In this document: positions 57,953 to 64,000 of the stretch, in pieces
Numbering within the stretch: position 1 is the first letter of the stretch
Layout of the letters: each line of letters begins with the position of its first letter
Origin: a virus
IMG/VR virus record: IMGVR_UViG_3300025010_000007
Coordinates: 1-64,000 of that record
DNA length: 64,000 nt
Strand: one strand, 5' to 3'
Translations under genes and position numbers: made by a program
Notes under the pieces: generated by a model
What the model saw: the letters and a program-made list of their open reading frames with translations, nothing else
What the model was told of the DNA's origin: nothing
Databases searched by the model: none

Positions 57953-58803
57953 TTGCGATCACCCAACGTTTTTAGGTAAAACTGGTAGTTTTCGTCGTCT
58001 TCAAAAGACGGTTTTGGGCTGGCTGGCTGTTGTATCACAGTAGGGCTTGCCCTGGTTTTACCATTTTTCTTTTTCTTAAATTCTGCATCCACCCTAACAA
58101 CACCGGCCATTGTGGTTACCTGATTGTCTACCCAGTCATTTAGTATAGTCACGGTATAGCTTAACCTGGTCTTGCCTTGCAATCTTGTTCTCCTAATTGC
58201 CTCGCAGACAACTGACTTCTCCATGCCATCATCGACATAGCTTTGCAGATTCTCCATTTCGTTAGGACTAATAAGCCTACCAAATTCCTGTTCGTAAACT
58301 TTAACGAAACTTTCCTCTTCGCGATCATGATCATTATGATCTTTTAGTTTAGTTTCGTTTAGTTTATTTAATGCGGCATGGTTGTCGGCATGGTTGTCGG
58401 CATGGTTGTCGGCATGGTTGTCGGCATGGTTGTCGGCATTAGATGCCGACAAATCATCTACCGTCTTTTTGTCGGTACATTTGTAGGCATTAGATGCCTG
58501 CTTTTGTACCGACTTTTCTTCTACGTAAAAGGGTATTATTGAATATAAAGCAGCTTGGCTTCCTTTGCGCTGTCGCCACTTAATTCTGCCCTTCTGCGCT
58601 AGTTCGTTCCTGGCAGATGATACAGTCCTGGGTGCAAGTCCAGACTTAACGCATAGCACCGATACGGCCACAGCAAACTCATCCATCCATGCTGTTTTAT
58701 TGTTTATGTGCATAAGCGCATGCCATAAAGCAATGCCAGATAGTGATAGTCCGTTTGTTTCGAGCCAATCATAGAATGCGTTAAGTTCTTTGATATAGTT
58801 CAT
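57949..58803 (-). CDS. DnaD-like replication initiator
   Basis: 284 aa. An N-terminal winged-helix region (LSLSGIALWHALMHINNKT, LAPRTVSSARNELAQKGRIKW), a central linker of ADNH repeats encoded by five 12-bp repeats, and a C-terminal DnaD domain (FVKVYEQEFGRLISPNEMENLQSYVDDGMEKSVVCEAIRRT, LSYTVTILNDWV). Such proteins load DnaB; the origin often lies inside the gene, as the repeats here suggest. Confidence 0.88.
   Translation of the reverse strand: MNYIKELNAFYDWLETNGLSLSGIALWHALMHINNKTAWMDEFAVAVSVLCVKSGLAPRTVSSARNELAQKGRIKWRQRKGSQAALYSIIPFYVEEKSVQKQASNAYKCTDKKTVDDLSASNADNHADNHADNHADNHADNHAALNKLNETKLKDHNDHDREEESFVKVYEQEFGRLISPNEMENLQSYVDDGMEKSVVCEAIRRTRLQGKTRLSYTVTILNDWVDNQVTTMAGVVRVDAEFKKKKNGKTRASPTVIQQPASPKPSFEDDENYQFYLKTLGDRK
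58340..58513. repeat. Candidate phage replication origin inside the initiator gene
   Basis: Five tandem copies of GTTGTCGGCATG (58381-58440, the last ending in T), with a partial sixth at 58373. An AT-rich stretch built of GTTTA/GTTTC steps lies on one side (58340-58371). On the other are inverted repeats TGTCGGCAT-TAG-ATGCCGACA (58432-58452) and a nested pair GTCGGTAC ... GTACCGAC (58471-58513) around GTAGGCAT-TAG-ATGCCTGC. Iterons plus an AT-rich segment plus hairpins, inside an initiator gene, are the usual design of phage origins. Confidence 0.7.
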
Positions 58804-58816
58804 ATTTGCACCCCTG

Positions 58817-59308
58817 TTATCCGTTTGCTATATCTAACTCAATAACCATGTCAATCGCCTTTTCTAAGCATTTGCATGGATTTTTATAAATCTCACTTCC
58901 GGTAAATCTAGCTATCAACCAACCTTGGGATTGTAAATATCGATCTTTTTTCTTATCCCTTCTAGCCTGTTTTTCAGTTCTCTCGTGATAGTCATGACCA
59001 TCACATTCAATAGCCAGTTTGTATGAATTACTTCCAAGTTCTAAAAATAAAGCTATATCAATCCTGTAGACACCTACTTTGTATTGCGGGCAAAAACGAT
59101 CAAATGGCTTTCCATTATTAATCCCATCACGCATACCAATGGCAAATATTTCAGCTATCATTAATTGCTCAATTGGTGATTCGCAAGCATTAGCACAGTG
59201 GTAAAAATAATCATCAGTATGTTTTATGGATTCTTTCTTGCGTTTTTCGTAATAATTAAGTATGTTATTTTGTATGTTTGAAGGATCTATATTGGGTTTA
59301 TATGTCAT
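58817..59308 (-). CDS. Vsr/DUF559-like PD-(D/E)XK endonuclease, 163 aa
   Basis: The core reads RIDIALFLELGSNSYKLAIECDGHDYHERTEKQARRDKKKDRYLQSQGWLIARFTGSEIYKNP, matching DUF559/Vsr-like nucleases: D, E-C-D-G, R...D..R, then GW.I.R. The N-terminal CESPIEQLMIAEIF helix is also usual. Probable repair or restriction-type nuclease. It precedes the initiator gene. Confidence 0.85.
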   Translation of the reverse strand: MTYKPNIDPSNIQNNILNYYEKRKKESIKHTDDYFYHCANACESPIEQLMIAEIFAIGMRDGINNGKPFDRFCPQYKVGVYRIDIALFLELGSNSYKLAIECDGHDYHERTEKQARRDKKKDRYLQSQGWLIARFTGSEIYKNPCKCLEKAIDMVIELDIANG

Positions 59309-59331
59309 AAATATCCCTCTTTAAAAGAAAG

Positions 59332-59368
59332 TTTCCCCGGAACCGGCTGCCACACCGGTCCCGGATAT
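59332..59368 (-). terminator. GC-rich hairpin, probable terminator
   Basis: Arms CCGGGACCGG and CCGGTTCCGG pair with one wobble over an 8-base loop, followed on the minus strand by GGAAACTTTCTTTT. It lies between the Spo0E-like gene and the nuclease gene. Confidence 0.6.
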
Positions 59369-59391
59369 ATAGGAGGTTTAGGCATTATGCC

Positions 59392-59580
59392 TTAAGCTTT
59401 TTCTTCAATCTCCTTGGGTAATATCCCACAAAAACAATGTTTCTGGTATTCAACTATAAGCTTGTCCAACTTTTCCGAAGTCTCTAAAAGCCTCTCCGGT
59501 GGGCAGCTATAGAGCTTATTTCTCAGTCGCTCAATTTTAATCCTAAGCTTGGCTTTTTCTCTTTCGTCTATTATTGCCAC
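59392..59580 (-). CDS. Spo0E-like aspartyl-phosphate phosphatase, 62 aa
   Basis: The two-helix hairpin 'IKIERLRNKLYSC ... LETSEKLDKLIVEYQ' carries the S-x-x-L-D-x-L-I signature of the Spo0E family, which dephosphorylates Spo0A-P and blocks sporulation. Length is typical. A C-terminal KHCFCGILPKE extension is unusual. If functional, the phage could keep the host in vegetative growth. Confidence 0.8.
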   Translation of the reverse strand: MAIIDEREKAKLRIKIERLRNKLYSCPPERLLETSEKLDKLIVEYQKHCFCGILPKEIEEKA

Positions 59581-59584
59581 CTAC

Positions 59585-59761
59585 TTAAAGTTCGTACTTA
59601 TCAAGCAACGTACCGCAAAAACACTGACCTTTACGTATCTTCTTATGCCTTGCACCAGCACTACACGATTTATCCCCGTTGCCTCCGCGAGTACATTCAG
59701 CACAATCAACATACAGTTTTCCTCTTGAATCTTTTCCGCTACTCTTAGGCTTTACCGCCAT
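59585..59761 (-). CDS. Cys-rich small protein, 58 aa
   Basis: ATG 59761; the upstream ATG lies inside the preceding gene. Cysteines in CAECTRGGNGDKSC and QCFCGTLLDKYE. The closing 'GQCFCGTL' echoes 'HCFCGIL' at the end of the Spo0E-like protein next door, so both may share a metal or partner site. Confidence 0.65.
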   Translation of the reverse strand: MAVKPKSSGKDSRGKLYVDCAECTRGGNGDKSCSAGARHKKIRKGQCFCGTLLDKYEL

Positions 59762-59933
59762 TGCGCACACCTCCATGACTCTTCTTAAACTGCCTATCGC
59801 GCCAGTTAACCTTTATCTCAACGGTTATTTTGTGGCAGCACCCTGGGCACTCATAATCCTGCTTGCCGTCTTCCGGTGCCATAACCACTGAGATGTGACA
59901 TTCACACTTCGGGCAGAAATATCTAATTTCCAA
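59745..59933 (-). CDS. Zinc-ribbon protein, 62 aa
   Basis: YFCPKCECHISVVM ... YECPGCCHKITVEI is a classic four-cysteine zinc ribbon with beta strands. Its 3' end overlaps the Cys-rich gene. Nucleic-acid or protein binding is inferred. Confidence 0.7.
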   Translation of the reverse strand: MEIRYFCPKCECHISVVMAPEDGKQDYECPGCCHKITVEIKVNWRDRQFKKSHGGVRNGGKA

Positions 59934-59947
59934 CTACTTCACCACCA

Positions 59948-60694
59948 TCACTCTGGTTCATGTATCGGCATTGCTGTAGCCGTTATCCTATCGCTCTTAA
60001 AAATTATAGGAGTTAAGCCGCCTTTGCAGCATATATCAAATACCTCATCCCCCATGACCATAAGAGCGGTATCAAGATACTCTTTATTAACTGTCATGCG
60101 AGCTTTAGCAGTATTCAACTTTACCGCATAATCTAGCTTCCCAGAAGGATATACTTGTACTAAATCGGTTAATGTACCGGCAGTGCAGTCGCTAACTATT
60201 AACTCAGTGTCCGCCATTACTTCTAGGAGTTTTTTGATATTGATGGCCGATACTTTGCGATCAACATGTTCCTCAAATCCACTCCTGGCGTCCCATTTTA
60301 TGCGAGTATTTTTAAGATTGTCCGGTATGCAGTCAGACTTTATAATTACTGCTATCTGACCACCATTACAGGCTATTAACTCGTTTTCTGTAAGGTTGAT
60401 ATAATAGAACGATGCAGGTAAATCATCTTCTTTAGCCGCAAAATACGACGCTCTAATAAAGTCATTAGTAAACGGATCGTCTGTGAATACGTTAATATCT
60501 TTAACCCTGGACTGCAAAAGCTGCTTTTTAATGTCATAAATCCTTAAGTCCAAGGTATCCATTCTTCTTTCGACGTTATCCCTTTCTTCTGTCACATCAA
60601 ATATTTGCTCATCCAACTCATCATAGCGACTAGACAATACTGCACGTTCCTTAGTTAACTTAATGAGTTTTTGGTCTAGCTCTAAATTGTTCAT
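59948..60694 (-). CDS. Sliding-clamp-like protein with N-terminal coiled coil
   Basis: 248 aa from ATG 60694 behind GAGGTG. Residues 1-65 form a coiled coil. The remainder reads like two clamp-type domains: FYYINLTENELIACNGGQIAVIIKSD and a closing LDTALMVMGDEVFDICCKGGLTPIIFKSDRITATAMPI, whose ending resembles the beta clamp's 'PIxIxSDxxxAxxMP' strand. Such proteins replace or bind DnaN in phages. The resemblance is weak and by eye only. Confidence 0.6.
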   Translation of the reverse strand: MNNLELDQKLIKLTKERAVLSSRYDELDEQIFDVTEERDNVERRMDTLDLRIYDIKKQLLQSRVKDINVFTDDPFTNDFIRASYFAAKEDDLPASFYYINLTENELIACNGGQIAVIIKSDCIPDNLKNTRIKWDARSGFEEHVDRKVSAINIKKLLEVMADTELIVSDCTAGTLTDLVQVYPSGKLDYAVKLNTAKARMTVNKEYLDTALMVMGDEVFDICCKGGLTPIIFKSDRITATAMPIHEPE

Positions 60695-60903
60695 ATTAAA
60701 CACCTCACGACCTGTCCTACTACAAACAAAAACGCTACCACAATAACACCGTACCCGATAACCAGATCCCCCGACCTGTCCTTACCCTCCAACCACTCCT
60801 GGGTTCGTGTTACTACCCGCTCAAGATATTTAACTAACTGCTTAATTAGGGAGGCTTTCCGATAACTTCTCCTGATCTGTAAACGGCAGTGCATTGCTGT
60901 CAT
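60691..60903 (-). CDS. Single-span membrane protein, 70 aa
   Basis: C-terminal transmembrane helix (LVIGYGVIVVAFLFVVGQVV) and a charged N-terminal helix. The start is uncertain: ATG 60903 follows GGAGGAGG, but the frame overlaps the metallopeptidase-like gene by 62 bases. Function unknown. Confidence 0.5.
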   Translation of the reverse strand: MTAMHCRLQIRRSYRKASLIKQLVKYLERVVTRTQEWLEGKDRSGDLVIGYGVIVVAFLFVVGQVVRCLI

Positions 60904-61390
60904 CCTCCTCCCGCTCCAATTCAACATCCTCTAAACCAAATTCCAGGAGAGAAGGCTCGCTATGCTGTTCAATGGCCCTAGCAATCTTCCGCACGTCTTC
61001 CGACCACAAGCCATGCCGACGTACTGCCGCAGCAAAATCCTCTATGTCATGGCTTACCTCGTACCATATCGGATTTCCGTCTTTGTCATCGTCGGCCTTT
61101 CTCCCGCAGTGGCTGAGTTCGTGGTCTATTAGTGCTGTCTTCTGGTGCTGCTCCAATAAACGCCACACTTTACTGTTAATCACGACACAGAAGTCATAGT
61201 CGGTGAGGTGCCTTTCCCGTGCGGTCACCTTTAGAGCTCTGCCCCAGGTAGTGCGGTCTTTGCTTGACCACGGCCCTTCCCGAAAAAGGTACTTAATTCT
61301 AGCCTCTACCAAGTGCCCATGATGTTTACCTATGCACTTTCGCGCAATCATTTCAACCTCATAAGCATCATCAAACTCAATTAATGCCAT
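60842..61390 (-). CDS. Putative phage metallopeptidase (HExxH-like)
   Basis: 182 aa. ALIDHELSHCGRK contains H-E-L-S-H, the zinc-binding HExxH of minigluzincins, with a later acidic candidate ligand (EVSHDIEDFAAAVRRHG). The family is known as a putative phage metallopeptidase; the substrate is unknown. ATG 61390 is taken as start (TTG two codons upstream possible). Confidence 0.85.
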   Translation of the reverse strand: MALIEFDDAYEVEMIARKCIGKHHGHLVEARIKYLFREGPWSSKDRTTWGRALKVTARERHLTDYDFCVVINSKVWRLLEQHQKTALIDHELSHCGRKADDDKDGNPIWYEVSHDIEDFAAAVRRHGLWSEDVRKIARAIEQHSEPSLLEFGLEDVELEREEDDSNALPFTDQEKLSESLPN

Positions 61391-61392
61391 TC

Positions 61393-61509
61393 TCAACTCA
61401 CCTTCTTGCGATTGTTTTTCGTGGGCGCCGCGTTCATCTTCTGAAGCGCCTTATCTACCGAATATCCAGTAATAATGCTCAAATATAGCGCAAGATAATT
61501 AGCTTTCAC
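61393..61509 (-). CDS. Small basic protein, 38 aa
   Basis: GTG start overlapping the preceding TGA; GAAGGTGG upstream. The product MKANYLALYLSIITGYSVDK then KNNRKKVS is a short amphipathic helix with a basic tail. It fills the gap between the SAP-like gene and the metallopeptidase gene. Function unknown. Confidence 0.45.
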   Translation of the reverse strand: MKANYLALYLSIITGYSVDKALQKMNAAPTKNNRKKVS

Positions 61510-61880
61510 CGAGCCACCTTCTTTAGCCCATCAGTTATCCGTGCCATCATGTTGGTGTCATGGTCAATAAGTAGTTGTTTTATCTCTCCGCTCCTCAACT
61601 CAACACCAATAGAGCAGTTATTTTCAAGCATCAGTCTATTTACCGCATTTGAAACTCTAGTTAGCTTTTCCTTAGCTGCGTCAGTCTTCCTGTGCTCATC
61701 TTGAGTGTCTATATTGAATTGCTTGATAACATCCTTGACGGCTTTAATTAGCTGCTCACGACTAAGCTTCGCATAACCTTTGACCTTATTCTTCCGACAG
61801 CACTTCCGCAAATCGGTTAATGTCCAATCATCAACGGAAGGTATATTTAAAACGATTTCCTTCGTTGCAATTTCTGTCAT
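61506..61880 (-). CDS. SAP/Rho-N-like domain protein, 124 aa
   Basis: ATG 61880 follows GAGGTG. WTLTDLRKCCRKNKVKGYAKLSREQLIKAV is a SAP/Rho-N helix-extended-helix unit that binds nucleic acid; a helical second half follows (RVSNAVNRLMLENNCSIG). It probably acts in early replication or transcription. Confidence 0.7.
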   Translation of the reverse strand: MTEIATKEIVLNIPSVDDWTLTDLRKCCRKNKVKGYAKLSREQLIKAVKDVIKQFNIDTQDEHRKTDAAKEKLTRVSNAVNRLMLENNCSIGVELRSGEIKQLLIDHDTNMMARITDGLKKVAR

Positions 61881-61903
61881 AAATATTTTCACCTCGCAAT
61901 TAA

Positions 61904-62863
61904 CTAACTGACTATATCCTCCCAGCCAACACCGATGTAATCAAGTACGGCACCCCAACCCATTTTGTACATCCAAAAATTCCACTCTGCCGGACTGTCC
62001 TCTCTAAGCCTATCGAACCTATGGGGTCTCTTTTCCATATGAATACCAAACCCGCACATGGTGCATCCGGTACGCTTCGCCCTGGTAGTGTCCAAAGTCC
62101 CGTCAGGCAACCTAACTATTTCTCCGTATATCTCAGGTACCTGAACCCGCAGGTCAAGCGATAACTGCAGTAAATCGGTTTTTGAGAATATCGCAAACGG
62201 GCAACTTCGACTAACTGTTTTTCCGTAGTAGTTGCATCCATGAGCAACAAGCGCTTTAGCCCGTCGCCCCCCCTCAGAGGCCATGAGTCCCATATAGACG
62301 TATGATTTATTTTCCCTCGCAAACCTGTCGCAAGGCTTTTCCTTCATGTGGTAGCAGCAGTCGGCACTTACTTTAAAAGGCGCCTCCTGCTCTGCAAACA
62401 GCTTTAGCCACTTCTGAGGTAGTTTCATGTATGAGGAATACTTAAATCCTCCCTGCGCCCCTGTCTGGCCTGTCAGAATCGCATGTCTGACGGTAGCGTT
62501 CTTTTCTGTCGGGTTTTGTAGTAGCTTTATTTTGTCGGCAACAGCCTTACTTATGACCGGGTACCCGTGTTCCTTTAGAACCTGAGTTTTAGTCTTGCAC
62601 GGCTTCAGCAGGACCATGTTATCCATGTTTTTGTGTATCCGCTGAATGCTCCGGTCCTCCAGAGCGGATACGGAAACGCCGACAATATCTTTATTAACGA
62701 ATTCTCTAAGAAAGGCAAGCAGCGTGATGCTGTCCAATCCCCCGACACTACAGAAAACTTTTCCGTCCATCTTCTCGTAAAACTCACGACCTATAAGCTT
62801 TGCGTGATCTACTTTTAGTTCGTAAGGCAATGTCTGTCTGAACATAAATTCTTGTGGAGTCAT
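61904..62863 (-). CDS. Second PP-loop (PAPS-reductase-like) protein with Cys cluster
   Basis: 319 aa. A PP-loop variant FCSVGGLDSITLLAFL (Ser-x-Gly-Gly-x-Asp-Ser) lies near residue 37. Later come SADCCYHMKEKPCDRF and GCTMCGFGIHMEKRPHRF, cysteines suited to an iron-sulfur cluster, as in phage PAPS-reductase-like and related thiolation enzymes. It is separate in sequence from the IbrA-like protein at 6.3 kb. Reaction unknown; sulfur transfer to a nucleic acid is the working guess. Confidence 0.75.
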   Translation of the reverse strand: MTPQEFMFRQTLPYELKVDHAKLIGREFYEKMDGKVFCSVGGLDSITLLAFLREFVNKDIVGVSVSALEDRSIQRIHKNMDNMVLLKPCKTKTQVLKEHGYPVISKAVADKIKLLQNPTEKNATVRHAILTGQTGAQGGFKYSSYMKLPQKWLKLFAEQEAPFKVSADCCYHMKEKPCDRFARENKSYVYMGLMASEGGRRAKALVAHGCNYYGKTVSRSCPFAIFSKTDLLQLSLDLRVQVPEIYGEIVRLPDGTLDTTRAKRTGCTMCGFGIHMEKRPHRFDRLREDSPAEWNFWMYKMGWGAVLDYIGVGWEDIVS

Positions 62864-62930
62864 AACATGTACTCCTTTCGCATATGAATAATTAGAGGAA
62901 GATTGTTCCAGTGCAGGAGATTAAAAAAAA

Positions 62931-63122
62931 TTAATCATCTCTACATTTACACCTAGGACATTGCTTAACCGTAAATGATCCGAAACTAGGTTCTCGGTCA
63001 TGGTCAAAATAGATGTGTTTTATGCGATAATAAGTAGCTCTTTTCGGTATTACCTCTCCACAAAAGTCACATAAATGATCTTTTCTGCTCCTTGGAATAC
63101 GTTTAACTGACTTACGATCCAC
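62931..63122 (-). CDS. Zinc-finger protein, 63 aa
   Basis: CDFCGEVIPKRATYYRIKH ... QCPRCKCRDD gives a C-x2-C ... C-x2-C treble-clef or ribbon motif in a basic context. It overlaps the next gene by one base. Role unknown. Confidence 0.7.
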   Translation of the reverse strand: MDRKSVKRIPRSRKDHLCDFCGEVIPKRATYYRIKHIYFDHDREPSFGSFTVKQCPRCKCRDD

Positions 63123-63304
63123 TAAACCACCTTATTTCTTACCGCACCGAATACCCACCGGGCAACCACGGCATTTTTTCTTGCCGATATACGCCCTTCA
63201 CGGTATCCAGTGCAGTATATTTCTTTCTCATGCTTTCCGATGGGAGGCAGTTTTGGCCTACCCAGGAATCCAGCGTTAAAACCGCTCTGATATGGATTTT
63301 CCAA
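63122..63304 (-). CDS. Small basic protein, 60 aa
   Basis: Short basic protein (ENPYQSGFNAGFLGRPKLPPIGK ... EGRISARKNAVVARW). It overlaps the zinc-finger gene. No family recognised. Confidence 0.55.
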   Translation of the reverse strand: MENPYQSGFNAGFLGRPKLPPIGKHEKEIYCTGYREGRISARKNAVVARWVFGAVRNKVV

Positions 63305-63395
63305 TGTTCTGCCTCCCCTTGTGTATTTTTTAAAACGACTGTATAATTATCCAGAGTGTTTATTTTTGCGGCGGGAGTTCTGGCTCCCGTCTTTC

Positions 63396-64000
63396 TTATG
63401 TAATCATCACCTTGCTTCCACCCTCTCCGGTATCAATAACCTCAATCACCTGTGGGAACCTGGCTTTCAGAGAAGGATCGTGACTTATTGCAATCACCTT
63501 CATATTACTATTTACAGCAGAGATAACTTCTAGGGCATCACAGTAAGCGTCAATTGCATCTGCACTTAAAAATGGTGGTTCGTCCAAAAAGAGCATTCCT
63601 AACTGAATACCTGCCCGCTGCGCCTTTAGTGCTGCTATTGCAAATGCCATACTAAGCGCTGAACTAACCTTCTGCCCACCTGAACGTGACAAATACGGCA
63701 GACTACCGCGAATATAGTCGATGATCTTTATATCCAGAGTATTAACTTCACGTTTATTAGACTTCTGGATTCTCTCGGTTTCAATAACAAGCGACATCTT
63801 ACCGCCCGTCATCTGCCCTAGAATATCGTTAGCCTTCGCGCTTAACTCCGCAACAACCGACCGGATAACGGCAAACGGTACTCCATCCTGTCCAAACGCC
63901 TTCGCAAGCACCTGATACTGCACAAGTAGCTTAGCTTTGGGTTCCATATCCTTGGCTAACTCCGCACGTTCAAACTCTAACTTTTCGAGTACTTCGAGTT
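63396..64000 (-). CDS. SbcC/Rad50-like ATPase, C-terminal part (truncated at window edge)
   Basis: At least 201 codons; the frame is open to the edge, so the N-terminus is outside. The C-terminal ABC-ATPase half is clear: signature YLSRSGGQKVSSALSMAFAIAAL, Walker B LGMLFLDEPPFL and H-loop VIAISHD. The edge-proximal segment LEVLEKLEFERAELAKD is coiled coil. The Walker A half and the long coiled coil should follow outside the window. It probably partners with an SbcD-like nuclease in recombination. Confidence 0.85.
   Translation of the reverse strand, partial: LEVLEKLEFERAELAKDMEPKAKLLVQYQVLAKAFGQDGVPFAVIRSVVAELSAKANDILGQMTGGKMSLVIETERIQKSNKREVNTLDIKIIDYIRGSLPYLSRSGGQKVSSALSMAFAIAALKAQRAGIQLGMLFLDEPPFLSADAIDAYCDALEVISAVNSNMKVIAISHDPSLKARFPQVIEVIDTGEGGSKVMIT

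Noticed and set aside
58381-58440. Five tandem 12-bp repeats as a CRISPR array
   Set aside because: The repeats are directly adjacent with no spacers, and no cas gene is near.

Overview
This window is most of a tailed-phage or prophage genome with contractile-tail (myovirus) morphology, from a Gram-positive, probably endospore-forming Firmicute. The reasons are: strong AGGAGG-type ribosome sites with frequent TTG/GTG starts, a tail module organised like PBSX (LysM baseplate protein, XkdQ/R/S/T-like genes, sheath, tube), a DnaD-like initiator, and a small Spo0E-like protein that would only make sense in a sporulating host. No integrase and no complete host gene is visible. The right edge cuts an SbcC-like ATPase gene, so the element continues beyond the window.

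Layout. Positions 1-1.7 kb hold the tail of a rightward gene, two leftward membrane-protein genes and an XRE regulator. A promoter with an embedded 16-bp palindrome (about 1975-2003) drives a rightward operon (2.0-9.0 kb) of small, often Cys-rich proteins, then an SNF2-like helicase, an IbrA-like PP-loop protein, a GNAT acetyltransferase, an IbrB-like ParB-domain protein and a ribbon-helix-helix protein. From 9.1 kb to the right edge nearly everything reads leftward. Read from the right edge, this strand gives replication/recombination (64-53.7 kb: SbcC-like, PP-loop protein, sliding-clamp-like, DnaD-like initiator with an origin-like repeat block, DnaB helicase, multi-repeat C5 methyltransferase), then a giant ParB fusion, RusA and small proteins (53.6-48 kb), a sigma-4-like regulator, and the late genes: TerS, TerL, portal-MuF, a protease-scaffold-capsid fusion, connectors, sheath, tube, frameshifted tail chaperone, tape measure, baseplate, tail fibres and lysis genes.

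The most notable element is a complete diversity-generating retroelement (DGR) at 14.7-17.7 kb. It has a reverse transcriptase, a 110-bp template repeat, an Avd protein, a 110-bp variable repeat at the 3' end of a C-type-lectin/FGE-fold tail protein, and a GC-rich hairpin just after the variable repeat. The two repeats differ at 16 positions, 15 of them at template adenines, and these change 12 amino acids. The system would diversify the tip of a receptor-binding tail protein.

Other notable structures are: an intein of about 349 residues with LAGLIDADG motifs inside the portal-MuF protein; an A AAA AAC slippery site that extends the tail chaperone by -1 frameshifting; a 5.8-kb cargo island between the tail chaperone and the tape measure, carrying two diverged copies of a convergent 'tiny gene + DUF6338-like membrane protein' module, a lipoprotein, a nuclease-like protein, a ParB-like protein and a toxin-antitoxin-like pair; parS-like palindromes centred on TTCCACGTGGAA together with three ParB-domain proteins; three perfect 12-bp palindromes at an exact 21-bp period inside terS (a possible pac site); and a block of five 12-bp direct repeats plus nested inverted repeats inside the initiator gene (a possible replication origin). 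All family assignments were made by eye from motifs; no database search was possible.
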